From Mesostigma viride (lineage: Eukaryota > Streptophyta > Mesostigmatophyceae > Mesostigmatales > Mesostigmataceae): a stretch of 64,000 nucleotides of DNA. The stretch's first letter is position 1, and every line of letters begins with the position of its first letter. The notes beneath the pieces were generated by a model that worked only from the letters and a program-made list of their open reading frames with translations, made no database searches and was not told where the DNA came from. Of the stretch, positions 9,913-19,822 are shown in pieces. Made by a program: the position numbers and the translations under genes. The DNA lies in the NCBI GenBank assembly GCA_009746045.1, contig RPFO01000076.1, positions 4,195,617-4,259,616 of the forward strand, in the 5' to 3' direction.

Positions 9913-10315
9913 ACCAAACAGCCTTGCTCTAGGTGGGAGGCATCCCAGTGGGCTGGGCAGCCACGTGGTGGCTGACAGCAGGTCCTTCAGAGTTCAGACA
10001 CACTCTGCTGGACAGGGGTCAGGGTGGAGTCACTCCCCTGGCTGAGAATTTCGCCTGGCTCTGTCATAGAGCTGCAGAAGAGTCTTAAGGACTTTGTAAT
10101 GGGCCTTGGGTCTTCATGGAATGGACCCTGCAAGGGCAGCCCAAGTGTTGGCTCTAACAGGTTGCTGTACATTTGTATATATTCTCTGTAACCAACCTGT
10201 TGCATGCTAATAAAACCCTGGTTGTGTGACCATGTTGGACGTGGTTGCCAGGGGCCTCACTATGGGTTATACTCCTTTATAATAAAACATAATCTTGTTA
10301 TTGTCATGTCTTGTT
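9913..10315 (+). repeat. 3' untranslated/LTR remnant of the plus-strand C1-family element
   Basis: No gene is seen. Two AATAAA-type signals (10209-10214 and near 10281) fit the 3' end of a retrotransposon transcript. A matching second LTR is not in the window, so the LTR boundaries cannot be set. Confidence 0.4.
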
Positions 10316-10390
10316 GTTTGTGATGCTCAGTTCCAGGAGCTGATCCAAACCTGGAGGATATGGGGTGGGGTTCGATTCCCCAGCTGACCT
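10316..10390 (+). repeat. tRNA-like sequence, possible SINE head
   Basis: A D-arm-like GCTC...GAGC (10325-10340) and a perfect T-arm, TGGGG-TTCGATT-CCCCA (10366-10382), are spaced as in a tRNA. The acceptor stem does not pair and the anticodon stem is poor, so this is not a functional tRNA. It could be the promoter head of a tRNA-derived SINE or a tRNA pseudogene. The following 185 bases (10391-10575) contain nothing I can identify. Confidence 0.35.
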
Positions 10391-10575
10391 CAGCCTGGCA
10401 TGTATGAATCCTGAGTGAGACTCAGTGAGGACATGGGCTCCCCATGTGTTGGCTAACATTTGTCAGGGCTCTCTCAGTCTTTGGAAGGATTTAAAAGATA
10501 AAGGAGGCTCCGTGGCGGGCGCCATATGAACGGGCGCCTGTGATAACTGGATGACCAGGAACTCACAATAGTACG

Positions 10576-13316
10576 TTCATGGACTCCTCTATCCAAACTC
10601 CTCTGACTAAGTGAAGACCTAACTTTAATCTACACCAGGTTCCCAAAGAAAGGGTTGGGATGTCATGTGGGTCAGAGGGCAACCTTTGAACCAATGAGCA
10701 GGCCTAGCTAATATTTGGAGGCACCTCAGGTTCCAAAAGAAAGGCAGGTCTGGTCTCTGGGAGGGATCAGATGTCTGAAGGCTTGTGGGGACAGTGGCTG
10801 ATAGGTTCTCAGGCTGGTCCAAGCTCCAAAACAAGAAAGGGTTGGAGTTAGCATATTGGGGCACCAATGTGCTAGATGGATGCAGGTTGAGGAGACCTTT
10901 CCAACGCCGTGTCAACCGCCTAGAACAGACAAGGGACTAGAAAGTTATCAAGTCCCGAAGTACTGCCGACCGGGGGCGGGGGCGGGGCACACTCAGGGCA
11001 TAGTGGACAGGACACGTGGCAGGCCGTGCCTGCACAGGCTTAGCCTGGACTCTCACGTGACTGGGACACAGTGTACTGAGGGCTCAACGGTACTGTGGCT
11101 AGTAGAAGCCAGTAACCAGCCAGCAGGTCTGCAAGGATGTACGTCCTTGCAGGACTGTGGCAGGTCCTGTGCTGTCCTAGACACAGGATAGCCAGAGATT
11201 CCTGTATGCTGCCTGCAACGAGGATGCAAGGCAGCGATACGAGGCTCTGGCAATGTAGCGTTGCCCAGCGTTGCTCATGACCGAGGAACAAGGATGGAAC
11301 GAGGTTGCATATAGCTCGAGGCTCAACGAGGCAACGAGCGTCTTCACACACGAACCTTGGTCGTCACGACGAGTGGCGAGCCTATCGAGGGTCGTAGGCC
11401 TGGTGTGAGGATAAAGGTTGCTAGCCAGCAGCCTAGGGTCATTCCAGCCGGCAAGGACCAGGAGCTCACAAGCTCTGCTGACGAGTTGCTGCGCAAATGC
11501 TCGCCTCGGCCGTAACGGTCGTACTCGTGAGTCACCTCACGAGGGAAATGCAGATCAGCTCTCTGCCTCTCCTCGTAGGTCTCGGTAGTGCCGTCGCCCT
11601 GGTTTATCTGCTGGGCTGAGCGCTTGACGGAGCCCTCTGGCTTGTCAGTCCACTCAAAATGGACGTCTTCAGGCGTCTTCTCGACCCCCGTGACAATCTC
11701 CACCTCCGGACCCCACGCAGTGGTGGTTTCCGGCCTCGGTGTATCAAGCCTTGAGTAGACCCCGAAAGGCTGCGTGGTAATATAGAACCTGTCTGCGTAC
11801 CCTCTCGACTCTTGCAAAAGGACAGCAACAAGATTCTCAATTGTTTGGGCAAATACCTCTGCCGTGCTCCAAGGATTTACCGTCTCCCGAGCACGCGCGT
11901 TCCGGATGATGTCGGCGTCTGGTACCCCCTCTCCTAGCACCGCTGTCGCCACCCAGTGGTTAAACAGCCGGGTGCTGCCGAGCGCTGTTGCCACAATCTG
12001 GCTAAGCGCCTCCCTGGCTAGGTCGAGACCGGCTAGTGTGATATGGGCGCCCTGGTAGGCGACCTCCACACGATTAGCAGTTTCAGCTAGCGCGTCACGT
12101 AGCCGCACCAACTCTTCCACCGCCACTCGCCCCGTCTCACCTGGAGAAATCACGACGCGAGCCCGTTGAATAATCGGGTCCGCCGCCGCTGGCCTGCTGC
12201 CTCCCCCACTCACCGCCACCCACCCCTCTTCTGCCAAGTGCCTCGCTACGTAGGCCGCTTGCACGAATGTTGGAGCGTTTGCTTGGTTTCGGTAGGGGAC
12301 AAACGCTTGCGCGTCTCTCGGCTCGTTCGCCTCACCAGCACCGTGGCTGCTTGACGATGAACCAGACATGAAAGCGTGGAAGCAATAGTACGATTTGCGC
12401 AGCAACTCGTCAGCAGAGCTTGTGAGCTCCTGGTCCTTGCCGGCTGGAATGACCCTAGGCTGCTGGCTAGCAACCTTTATCCTCACACCAGGCCTACGAC
12501 CCTCGATAGGCTCGCCACTCGTCGTGACGACCAAGGTTCGTGTGTGAAGACGCTCGTTGCCTCGTTGAGCCTCGAGCTATATGCAACCTCGTTCCATCCT
12601 TGTTCCTCGGTCATGAGCAACGCTGGGCAACGCTACATTGCCAGAGCCTCGTATCGCTGCCTTGCATCCTCGTTGCAGGCAGCATACAGGAATCTCTGGC
12701 TATCCTGTGTCTAGGACAGCACAGGACCTGCCACAGTCCTGCAAGGACGTACATCCTTGCAGACCTGCTGGCTGGTTACTGGCTTCTACTAGCCACAGTA
12801 CCGTTGAGCCCTCAGTACACTGTGTCCCAGTCACGTGAGAGTCCAGGCTAAGCCTGTGCAGGCACGGCCTGCCACGTGTCCTGTCCACTATGCCCTGAGT
12901 GTGCCCCGCCCTCGCCCACCGGTCGGCAGTACTTCGGGACTTGATAACTTTCTAGTCCCTTGTCTGTTCTAGGCGGTTGACACGGCGTTGGAAAGGTCTC
13001 CTCAACCTGCATCCATCTAGCACATTGGTGCCCCAATATGCTAACTCTAACCCTTTCTTGTTTTGGAGCTTGGACCAGCCTGAGAACCTATCAGCCACTG
13101 TCCCCACAAGCCTTCAGACATCTGATCCCTCCCAGAGACCAGACCTGCCTTTCTTTTGGAACCTGAGGTGCCTCCAAATATTAGCTAGGCCTGCTCATTG
13201 GTTCAAAGGTTGCCCTCTGACCCACATGACATCCCAACCCTTTCTTTGGGAACCTGGTGTAGATTAAAGTTAGGTCTTCACTTAGTCAGAGGAGTTTGGA
13301 TAGAGGAGTCCATGAA
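10576..13316. repeat. Large imperfect palindrome, 0.92-kb arms
   Basis: The segment 10576-11498 is repeated in reverse complement at 12393-13316, with only scattered mismatches. The spacer is 0.9 kb. The arms are LTR-like in length but carry no clear TG...CA ends. Transcription through the locus would give a very long hairpin RNA. It may have arisen by inverted duplication of an LTR or be a foldback element; the mechanism is not visible. Confidence 0.85.
11499..12369 (-). CDS. Unknown ORF in the palindrome spacer
   Basis: Starting at 12369 (MSGSSSSSHGAGEA), about 290 codons stay open across the spacer and run on into the left arm until 11344. The protein has a Ser-rich start, then a well-ordered region with helices (VAVEELVRLRDALAETANRV; LAREALSQIVATAL) and an acidic C-terminus. 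I recognise no domain. It starts 24 bp inside the right arm, as a gag gene would follow an LTR, so a capsid-like protein cut off by the left arm is one possibility. Confidence 0.45.
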
Positions 13317-13335
13317 GTAATAGTATGTGAGCTCA

Positions 13336-14000
13336 CAATAGTACGATTTGCGCAGCAACTCGTCAGCAGAGCTTGTGAGCTCCTGGTCCTTGCCGGCTGG
13401 AATGACCCTAGGCTGCTGGCTAGCAACCTTTATCCTCACACCAGGCCTACGACCCTCGATAGGCTCGCCACTCGTCGTGACGACCAAGGTTCGTGTGTGA
13501 AGACGCTCGTTGCCTCGTTGAGCCTCGAGCTATATGCAACCTCGTTCCATCCTTGTTCCTCGGTCATGAGCAACGCTGGGCAACGCTACATTGCCAGAGC
13601 CTCGTATCGCTGCCTTGCATCCTCGTTGCAGGCAGCATACAGGAATCTCTGGCTATCCTGTGTCTAGGACAGCACAGGACCTGCCACAGTCCTGCAAGGA
13701 CGTACATCCTTGCAGACCTGCTGGCTGGTTACTGGCTTCTACTAGCCACAGTACCGTTGAGCCCTCAGTACACTGTGTCCCAGTCACGTGAGAGTCCAGG
13801 CTAAGCCTGTGCAGGCACGGCCTGCCACGTGTCCTGTCCACTATGCCCTGAGTGTGCCCCGCCCTCGCCCCCCGGTCGGCAGTACTTCGGGACTTGATAA
13901 CTTTCTAGTCCCTTGTCTGTTCTAGGCGGTTGACACGGCGTTGGAAAGGTCTCCTCAACCTGCATCCATCTAGCACATTGGTGCCCCAATATGCTAACTC
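13336..14000 (+). repeat. Third, truncated copy of the palindrome arm
   Basis: This 665-bp segment repeats 12383-13047 in direct orientation with a constant 953-bp offset and very few differences. It ends abruptly at 14000, where unrelated sequence starts. It makes the right side a direct tandem and the left side an inverted copy. Confidence 0.9.
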
Positions 14001-14205
14001 AAGATGTGCCCCGGACAGCGTTTTTTTCTATTTTTAGCTCATAGCCGGTGTATGGCTGGGGGTAGTACCCCCAACAAGTGGTGGTATGCATGCCCAAACA
14101 GCATGTTTATGGTCCCCAAACATCATTCAGTGGTTGTCAGTTGCATTTCTGTAGTTATTAGGGGGGTTCATTTTTGATACATTTCCATGGGACCCTCCCC
14201 GCAAA
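14001..14205. repeat. Relic of a TIR-transposon end
   Basis: The block resembles 29975-30155, the right end of the TTAA-flanked element: CTATTTTTAGC, then a CCGGTG/GTACCCCC stretch and a G/C-rich terminus (GACCCTCCCC). It is a diverged partial copy that truncates the gypsy fragment to its right. No coding sequence is seen. Confidence 0.45.
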
Positions 14206-14219
14206 GAAAACAATTAAAA

Positions 14220-14612
14220 TCAATCCTTTTTAACCACAGTAATGGATAGGGAACCAAACTCTAAGGTGAGAGGAGTATCTGAACTAGATGAGGATGCAGC
14301 CCGTCTAGGGGGAGAAGAAGGAGGGGTAGCAAAGACTAGGGATTCCACGGGAGGACGACCATGAGGAATAGAGCGTACATGTAAGCCTAAATCTGATTCA
14401 CTATGGTCTATAAGGAACTGCTGAGCTTCCTCAAAGGACATAAATTTCTTGTATCTAGTTACGTTGTATACACGGTTCTGAACTATCTTTCTAGCGTCGA
14501 ACCAGGAAAGGAAAATGGCGAACCATTGAGGCGTAATCACTACGTAATATTTAGCTAGGCTATTATCGCTGGAAGAATGGGAAGGAGCAGTAAAAGAACG
14601 CCGCTGGCTCAT
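14220..14612 (-). CDS. ORF0 of G1: RNase H1 N-terminal (Cauli_VI-type) domain protein
   Basis: This 130-residue protein has an N-terminal domain at about residues 20-70 (KYYVVITPQW, FLSWFDARKIV, RYKKFMSFEEAQQFL). It follows the pattern of the RNase H1 N-terminal hybrid-binding domain: an aromatic-rich first strand, W in the first helix, then (R/K)(F/Y)KKF and an acidic helix with E-A-x-x-F. That domain binds RNA/DNA hybrid or dsRNA and also occurs in caulimovirus P6. The C-terminal half is Ser/Pro-rich and probably disordered. It sits between LTR and gag, is the first ORF after the leader and is conserved in G3 (55372-55764). A role in handling the RNA/DNA intermediate or in translation control is an inference. 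Confidence 0.75.
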   Translation of the reverse strand: MSQRRSFTAPSHSSSDNSLAKYYVVITPQWFAIFLSWFDARKIVQNRVYNVTRYKKFMSFEEAQQFLIDHSESDLGLHVRSIPHGRPPVESLVFATPPSSPPRRAASSSSSDTPLTLEFGSLSITVVKKD

Positions 14613-14984
14613 GGTGACGCACCTGGTTGGTCTTGAGAAGTCACGATAGGAGAACGAGGAGTAGGAGGCGACTTAGCTGGGTTATCTGGATCACAGAAAG
14701 TACGAGGGCGGCAATGGTCCAGCGCTCGTAGTCCTAAAATCAGCGACCCAGTGAATTCTGCGGGTGCGGCCCTCTACTAACGAACAGCAGCACGAAGGAA
14801 AAGGTGGAGCCTACCAAGACGCTAATCGTCTCACTATCGCCGAAACCGAAACCATCCTCTATCTACTACAGTAAGCGACAATTCTCAGGAAAACAAAACG
14901 AGGGAAAGGAGCTATCTATAAAAGGATTTTCCCACTTCGAGCAGGTCTAACGTCTAGGCAGAGCGTGTCCCGAATCGGGCAGCA

Positions 14985-15287
14985 CTACCCCCCCAGCTTG
15001 CAGGCGACCCGCCCATTACCTGTCAAGTAGGTGTCGTCTTCGTTTCCCTGGACGCGGAAGGGTTGATGCAAAGGCGTATGTGGCAGGGGATCGTCGTCTC
15101 GCTCTCTACCTACGAAAGTTCCTCCGAGTCCATTGTTACGTCCTAAACCTCTACCGCCACCTCTACCTCTACCCGGCCTAACGCTACCTAAACTAGTAAG
15201 GCCACCTCTAGTTAAACCCCTAGCGAAAGACGAACGAGACGATCCAGATCTCAATGCATTTACGTATGTGCTACTATAATACGCCAT
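14985..15287 (-). CDS. LTR-crossing Arg-Gly-rich ORF of G1
   Basis: The ORF starts inside the LTR (MAYYSSTYVNALRS at 15287; an upstream in-frame methionine exists at 15302), crosses the LTR end and primer-binding site, and stops in the leader at 14985. The middle is RG-rich (GRGRGGGRGLGR), typical of RNA-binding tails. G3 has the same ORF (61492-61794) with the same length after MAYY and no indels, although the nucleotides differ at many positions. That is better explained by coding constraint than by chance. No domain is recognised. Confidence 0.5.
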   Translation of the reverse strand: MAYYSSTYVNALRSGSSRSSFARGLTRGGLTSLGSVRPGRGRGGGRGLGRNNGLGGTFVGRERDDDPLPHTPLHQPFRVQGNEDDTYLTGNGRVACKLGG

Positions 15288-15685
15288 AAGCCATTTACAC
15301 AAACCCGTTTACTCCAGGAATAGAGGAAGGAAACACAACTACACTGCCATGACCCAAGCTAATATGTGTTAATTCATTTAACACACGCCGAGTGCCAACA
15401 CGAGGGGTAGAACGTGCATAAATGATCACCAACGGTCCAGCATGCTCGGGCCAACATGGCCCTCGCCTACAATTGCACAGATGCACGCTGGTCCACTACA
15501 TTCTACCCGAAGGATAAGGACCACTAATAAAGTACGCGGCGCGACGCCAAAAGCATCCAATGCACCACGGTACTGTTACGAGGACAACAGTGTCCCAGTA
15601 CAAACTACACGTAAACCTAGGAACGACCGAGGCAAAAGACCTAATTTACGTCCGTCACTACAACCAATCGTTACGCGACGTAACA
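15134..15685 (-). repeat. LTR of G1
   Basis: The block begins TGTTACGTCC and ends GACGTAACA, and is homologous throughout to the G3 LTRs. On the minus strand it is the 5' LTR. The primer-binding site (minus-strand TGGACTCGGAGG, 15132-15121) follows after one base. Its 3' partner is absent. Confidence 0.88.
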
Positions 15686-16023
15686 CCCGGCCAGCCAGTC
15701 TGGCCACCGGGGAAGTAATCCCTCCAAGCTACCCCTTGGACCAAGCCTTCCCCAAGGCCCACCCCATTGGGTAACCCCGCAGCAAGTTTTTTCCCCTGCC
15801 AGGCCCTATCCCGGCAGGTTTTCCCTTCTGGCGCACAGCCCGCATGTAGATAGGTCGGCATACCGTCCCTGTTGACCCGGCGAGCTCCCAGCGACCAGCC
15901 ATTCGAGAATCCAGCACTTCACCGCCCCCTTGGGGGCACTCAATCCTGATGTACTGTCTGCAGCTGCTCTGATGTTTCCACTCATTACTACTTGGCTCTG
16001 AAGTAGCTAGGCCCGGCAATGTG
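15686..16023. other. Flank of G1, no gene seen
   Basis: This stretch of about 340 bases is C-rich with short local inverted repeats (for example CTTGG/CCAAG around 15737-15775). No coding, RNA or terminal-repeat signal was found. Confidence 0.4.
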
Positions 16024-16497
16024 GGCGTTAGCCGCGTAGCTAGGCCTAGTCTATGTAGGGGTCAAGTATCTCACTGCTCTCACCTTGTTTGCCACCCCAT
16101 AAGGCAGGACCAGCCGTTGGATCCACTATTAATAACCCTGTCGGTTCACCGACGCGGGAATAAACTCAACTCAACTCAACTCAATGCCGCACATGGGCAG
16201 CAGAGAATCTACAGGTGCCGAGGGCCGGATATATTTCCCTAGCTCCACGTTTAAGATTGGGGTCCGGCCAATCCAGGGCTCACGATCTTAAAAAGAATCT
16301 TACTACTCTATGATTCGATTCTACTAAGTTCTACTACATTCTACTACTATTATACTACAAGAGAGGTCGAATCCAGGGTCTCAAGAAAGCTGGAAATCTT
16401 AAACGTGGGACTAGGGGTGTATGGGGTGGCAAACAAGGTGAGAGCGGTGAGATACTTGACCCCTACTTAGACTAGGCCTAGCTACGTGTGCGGCGTG
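16024..16497. repeat. Inverted repeat pair with pentanucleotide tails
   Basis: A 75-84-bp sequence at about 16030-16107 recurs inverted at about 16424-16497. The left copy is followed at 16164-16182 by (AACTC)n and the right copy is flanked by (AACTG)n. The repeat contains TAGGCCTAGTCTA, 13 bases nearly identical to the right TIR of the neighbouring Harbinger element. It could be a decayed MITE or short retroposons inserted head to head. The next 240 bases to 16733 hold nothing recognised. Confidence 0.5.
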
Positions 16498-17327
16498 GGA
16501 AACAACTGAACTGAACTGAACATACGGCCTTATTAGCTTTGCCGATTCTGGCGAACCTAACGGTTCTTCCGAACTTTGGCTCCGCCAGGGCTCCGCCTGA
16601 ATAAATTTAAATTTGTCTCTGTTCGCTCGGTTGGTCACGTGTCGTAACTCGTGTCCTCACTGCATGCCCCGTTTACTAATTCACCGTGCTGGCGTGCTCT
16701 GCTTCCACGTTCGGCGTTGACCTTGCGGCCGAGTAAGGGCCAGTCTATACGGGATTTAACTTCGCGGAGTTAAAAGTGGCGGGAAACAATGGACCGTGAG
16801 ATTGAGGGCCGTTTTTCATCCACCAACGGTAAAAAATTACCTGCGGTTTTTACTCACCGGAGATAAAAAATAACTCCAGACGGGCTTGGCCACGGACCCC
16901 TGTTATCATTTTTTCGGAGTTAAAAGTTTAACCCATGGTCGGCCGATGCCATCCAAATGGATGGTACCCGACGTAACGTAACTGTAACGCGTAAATCCGT
17001 GACCTCCGACGTAAGTGACGTAACGTAAATGTTGCCGATGGACGGGGGCAGACCCGACACGAATGAAAATGCCAAGGTTGGCCAGGTAATTGCACCATAG
17101 CCCAGTAAATACCTCGTGCATTTTATTGGTGGTCACGTGACATTTGCTAACATTTCTTACCGTTGAGCGCGCGCATAGCGAGATATGGCTGTCAACGCGC
17201 CATTTTGGTGGAAATTTCGGGTTCCGCTGCTTGAAATGGGTCAGATGATGACCCCTGAACGACGATGCATTATTTTGGTACGTGAAGAATGATCAGATTC
17301 AAGGAATTGGGAAAATACGCAGTGGTT

Positions 17328-17486
17328 ATTACCTGTGTCTTGGTCGTCACCATCAGACGAGACGTCCCCTTTGGTATCGCCGGTTTCTTTTTGGTTTCTT
17401 GGTAGCTTCCGTCTGCCTGGGCCTTCCAATGTTTTGCGAAAGTCCGCGGCACCATTTGCTGGGAATGTGGACGCGTTAGACGTCAT
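17328..17486 (-). CDS. Possible divergent exon in the Harbinger element
   Basis: A minus-strand frame from 17486 (MTSNASTFPANGAADF) is hydrophilic and Lys/Asp-rich, and reaches a plausible donor, ACAG|GTAATA, near 17328. PIF/Harbinger elements usually have a second, often divergent gene for a MYB-like DNA-binding protein. No MYB motif is visible here, so this is only a candidate. A second minus-strand candidate at 21413-21050 (MTWRQLRARAIRQL, later KTPKWTMREKARFG) could be another exon of the same gene. Confidence 0.25.
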
Positions 17487-18430
17487 CTTTGCATAGATAA
17501 ACAACATGGTAACGATGACGGAAGGATGGATAGAGCAGCTGTGGCCGCCTCTGCCACTAGCATTAGTATCCGTGACGTATGAGCATGGCGGCCAGCGGAA
17601 CCCGGCCAGGTCATAATCAAGGCAGGTACGGCAATGCGTTTTCGTGTTGTTTGTATGGAAACTCGTACGTTCATGCATGTCTTATGGTGGATGCATTAGT
17701 GGTAATTGCAACAGCCTTCCATGCCTGCTCAAGGAGGGGTGTTAGCCATTATGTTGTACAATTTGTGGCATTTCTTTGGGGGATACCGTTCAGTGAGTGC
17801 AAGGTGGCGTCATATTTGTATTCCAGCATGTTTGGCAGTCTATTGTGGTCAATTATATTGCTTCATTGTATGGCATGGCATAGTAGTTGGCTGTTTGCGC
17901 GCGCGTAAGCCACACATGTACACGCGTGCATTATACATGTCAAACGGGGTATCCGGGTGGTTTGACCAAAGGAAAGGACCATTGGACTATCCAACTAAAT
18001 TGTCCAATGTTGGTATTGAGGTTTCTGACCCCCCCCTGAGAAAAATGGGGGGGTATACTTTTTCTTGCACGGAAACGATCGTCTTTTGGCCAACTTTGGC
18101 TGAAGCTATCATCCAAATGCCTTGATAAACCAGTGATATTATTGCATATTCTGAAAGCCCTTGAAGTGTAGATGTTCCTAGCACCTGGGTTGAGGGTATT
18201 TGGAGTTGTGGTCTAGGAGTTATGATTTTTTTCATTTTTGGGGGTCAAAAAAGCAAAAAAAGTTGTGGCCGACTATGGGTTTAAAGGAATAATTGGCGGG
18301 AAAACCCTGGTGGTCGTGCTGCTGCTACCGACGTGAAGGCTGCCGGGTTGCCATAGCTGTGTGTGCCATTGCAGTTGGTAATTCCGACCATTTCAGTTGC
18401 GTATTTAAAGCACGAAAACACTCGGCCATA

Positions 18431-19160
18431 ATGTCTCGCCAGTCATACCACCTTATGCGCAAGCCCGACGAGGACAGCATTGACAGGGAGGACTGGAATG
18501 ATTTGCAGGATTTGAAGATGATGCGAACGGCGTACAGGATAAAGACGTCTCTCAAGGCGTGGTGCACGTTTCCAAGCCCTACGTAAGTCGGTTTGGCTTG
18601 CCGCGAGCTGCTAATGAGAAGCGCACTCCCAACCACGGATGATTCGGGCGAACTGTCGCGTTTGGCCGATGGTTTCAACCAGACGACCAGGGGAGTTGTT
18701 GATGGTTGTGTTGGTGCCCTCGATGGTATCGCAATCAAGATAAAAAAAAAACTTCGAGTCGGAGGTAGCGAACCCCAGGCAGTATTACAATCGTAAGGGG
18801 TTTTATGCGCTTGTCATGCAAGCTGTGTGCGATTCGAAATGTCGTTTTCTGTATGGCTCCAACAAATGTTGCGGCAGTACCCATGACAGTGTCGCATTTC
18901 GTGTCAGCTCTTTGCACACGGAATTGGCACGTGTTGGCCTGCCAGAAGGATTCTACATAGTGGCAGATGAGGCATACACCATCAAGCCTTGGCTTGTGAC
19001 TCCCTACCCAGGAAGGGGTCTCAACGTCCAAGAGGACGCATGTAACTATTACATCTCTTTGTACAGGCAGGTCATAGAGCGTGCATTTGGGATTCTTATT
19101 CACCGCTTTGGCATCCTTCACCGTGCATTGACATGTGACCTACGACATGCAACATGCTAG
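18431..19160 (+). pseudogene. PIF/Harbinger DDE transposase (DDE_Tnp_4), broken
   Basis: The first exon (MSRQSYHLMRKPDEDSID) reaches a strong donor, AC|GTAAGT, near 18582. Coding resumes at about 18594, with CVGALDGIAIKIK (first catalytic Asp), QYYNRKGFYALVMQAVCD, THDSVAF, YIVADEAYTIKPWL (second Asp region) and VIERAFGILIHRFG (catalytic Glu). This is the standard Harbinger DDE arrangement. A run of ten A at about 18741-18750 shifts the frame by one base, which could be a real mutation or a homopolymer error. The usual C-terminal 40-60 residues are missing where the minisatellite begins. Confidence 0.85.
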
Positions 19161-19162
19161 CC

Positions 19163-19822
19163 AGTTTTTTTTACCCACCTTGGTGTATAATGCTTGAGTG
19201 TGCCACGTGTGGCATGGTGTTTGGTTGCCATTTTTTTTTACCCACCTTGGTGTATGCTTGAGTGTGCCACGTGTGGCATGGTGTTTGGTTGCCAGTTTCT
19301 TTTACCCACCTTGGTGTATGCTTGAGTGTGCCACGCGTGGCATGGTGTTTGGTTGCCAGTTTTTTTTACCCACCTTGGTGTATGCTTGAGTGTGCCACGT
19401 GTGGCATGGTGTTTGGTTGCCAGCTTCTTTTACCCACCTTGGTGTATGCTTGAGTGTGCCACGTGTGGCATGGTGTTTGGTTGCCAGTTTTTTTTACCCA
19501 CCTTGGTGTATAATGCTTGAGTGTGCCACGTGTGGCATGGTGTTTGGTTGCCATTTTTTTTTACCCACCTTGGTGTATGCTTGAGTGTGCCACGTGTGGC
19601 ATGGTGTTTGGTTGCCATTTTTTTTTACCCACCTTGGTGTATAATGCTTGAGTGTGCCACGTGTGGCATGGTGTTTGGTTGCCAGTTTCTTTTACCCACC
19701 TTGGTGTATGCTTGAGTGTGCCACGTGTGACATGGTGTTTGGTTGCCAGTTTTTTTTACCCACCTTGGTGTATGCTTCAGTGTGCCACGTGTGGCATGGT
19801 GTTTGGTTGCCATTTTTTTAGA
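19163..19822 (+). repeat. Minisatellite, about ten 64-67-bp units
   Basis: Units start TGCTTGAGTGTGCC at about 19190, 19255, 19319, 19383, 19447, 19514, 19577, 19645, 19708 and 19772. Most are 64 bp; a few carry TAA insertions giving 66-67 bp. Each contains GCCACGTGTGGC, an imperfect palindrome with a G-box core (CACGTG). The ORFs running through it are by-products of repetition. Confidence 0.95.

Larger units (their letters stand above)
14206..15685 (-). mobile_element. Ty3/gypsy fragment G1 (5' end only)
   Basis: Reading leftwards: a 552-bp LTR (15685-15134), a primer-binding site, an LTR-crossing ORF, leader and the small pre-gag ORF0. Homology to G3 continues to about 14206, where it is cut by transposon debris, so gag and pol are missing. 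Gene order and sequence follow the 5' end of G3, with moderate divergence and no frame-breaking indels in the two small ORFs. Confidence 0.85.

Noticed and set aside
10316-10390. Functional tRNA gene
   Set aside because: D- and T-arms look right, but the acceptor stem does not pair and the anticodon stem is defective.
19163-19822. CRISPR array
   Set aside because: The repeats are contiguous without unique spacers and the DNA is eukaryotic.
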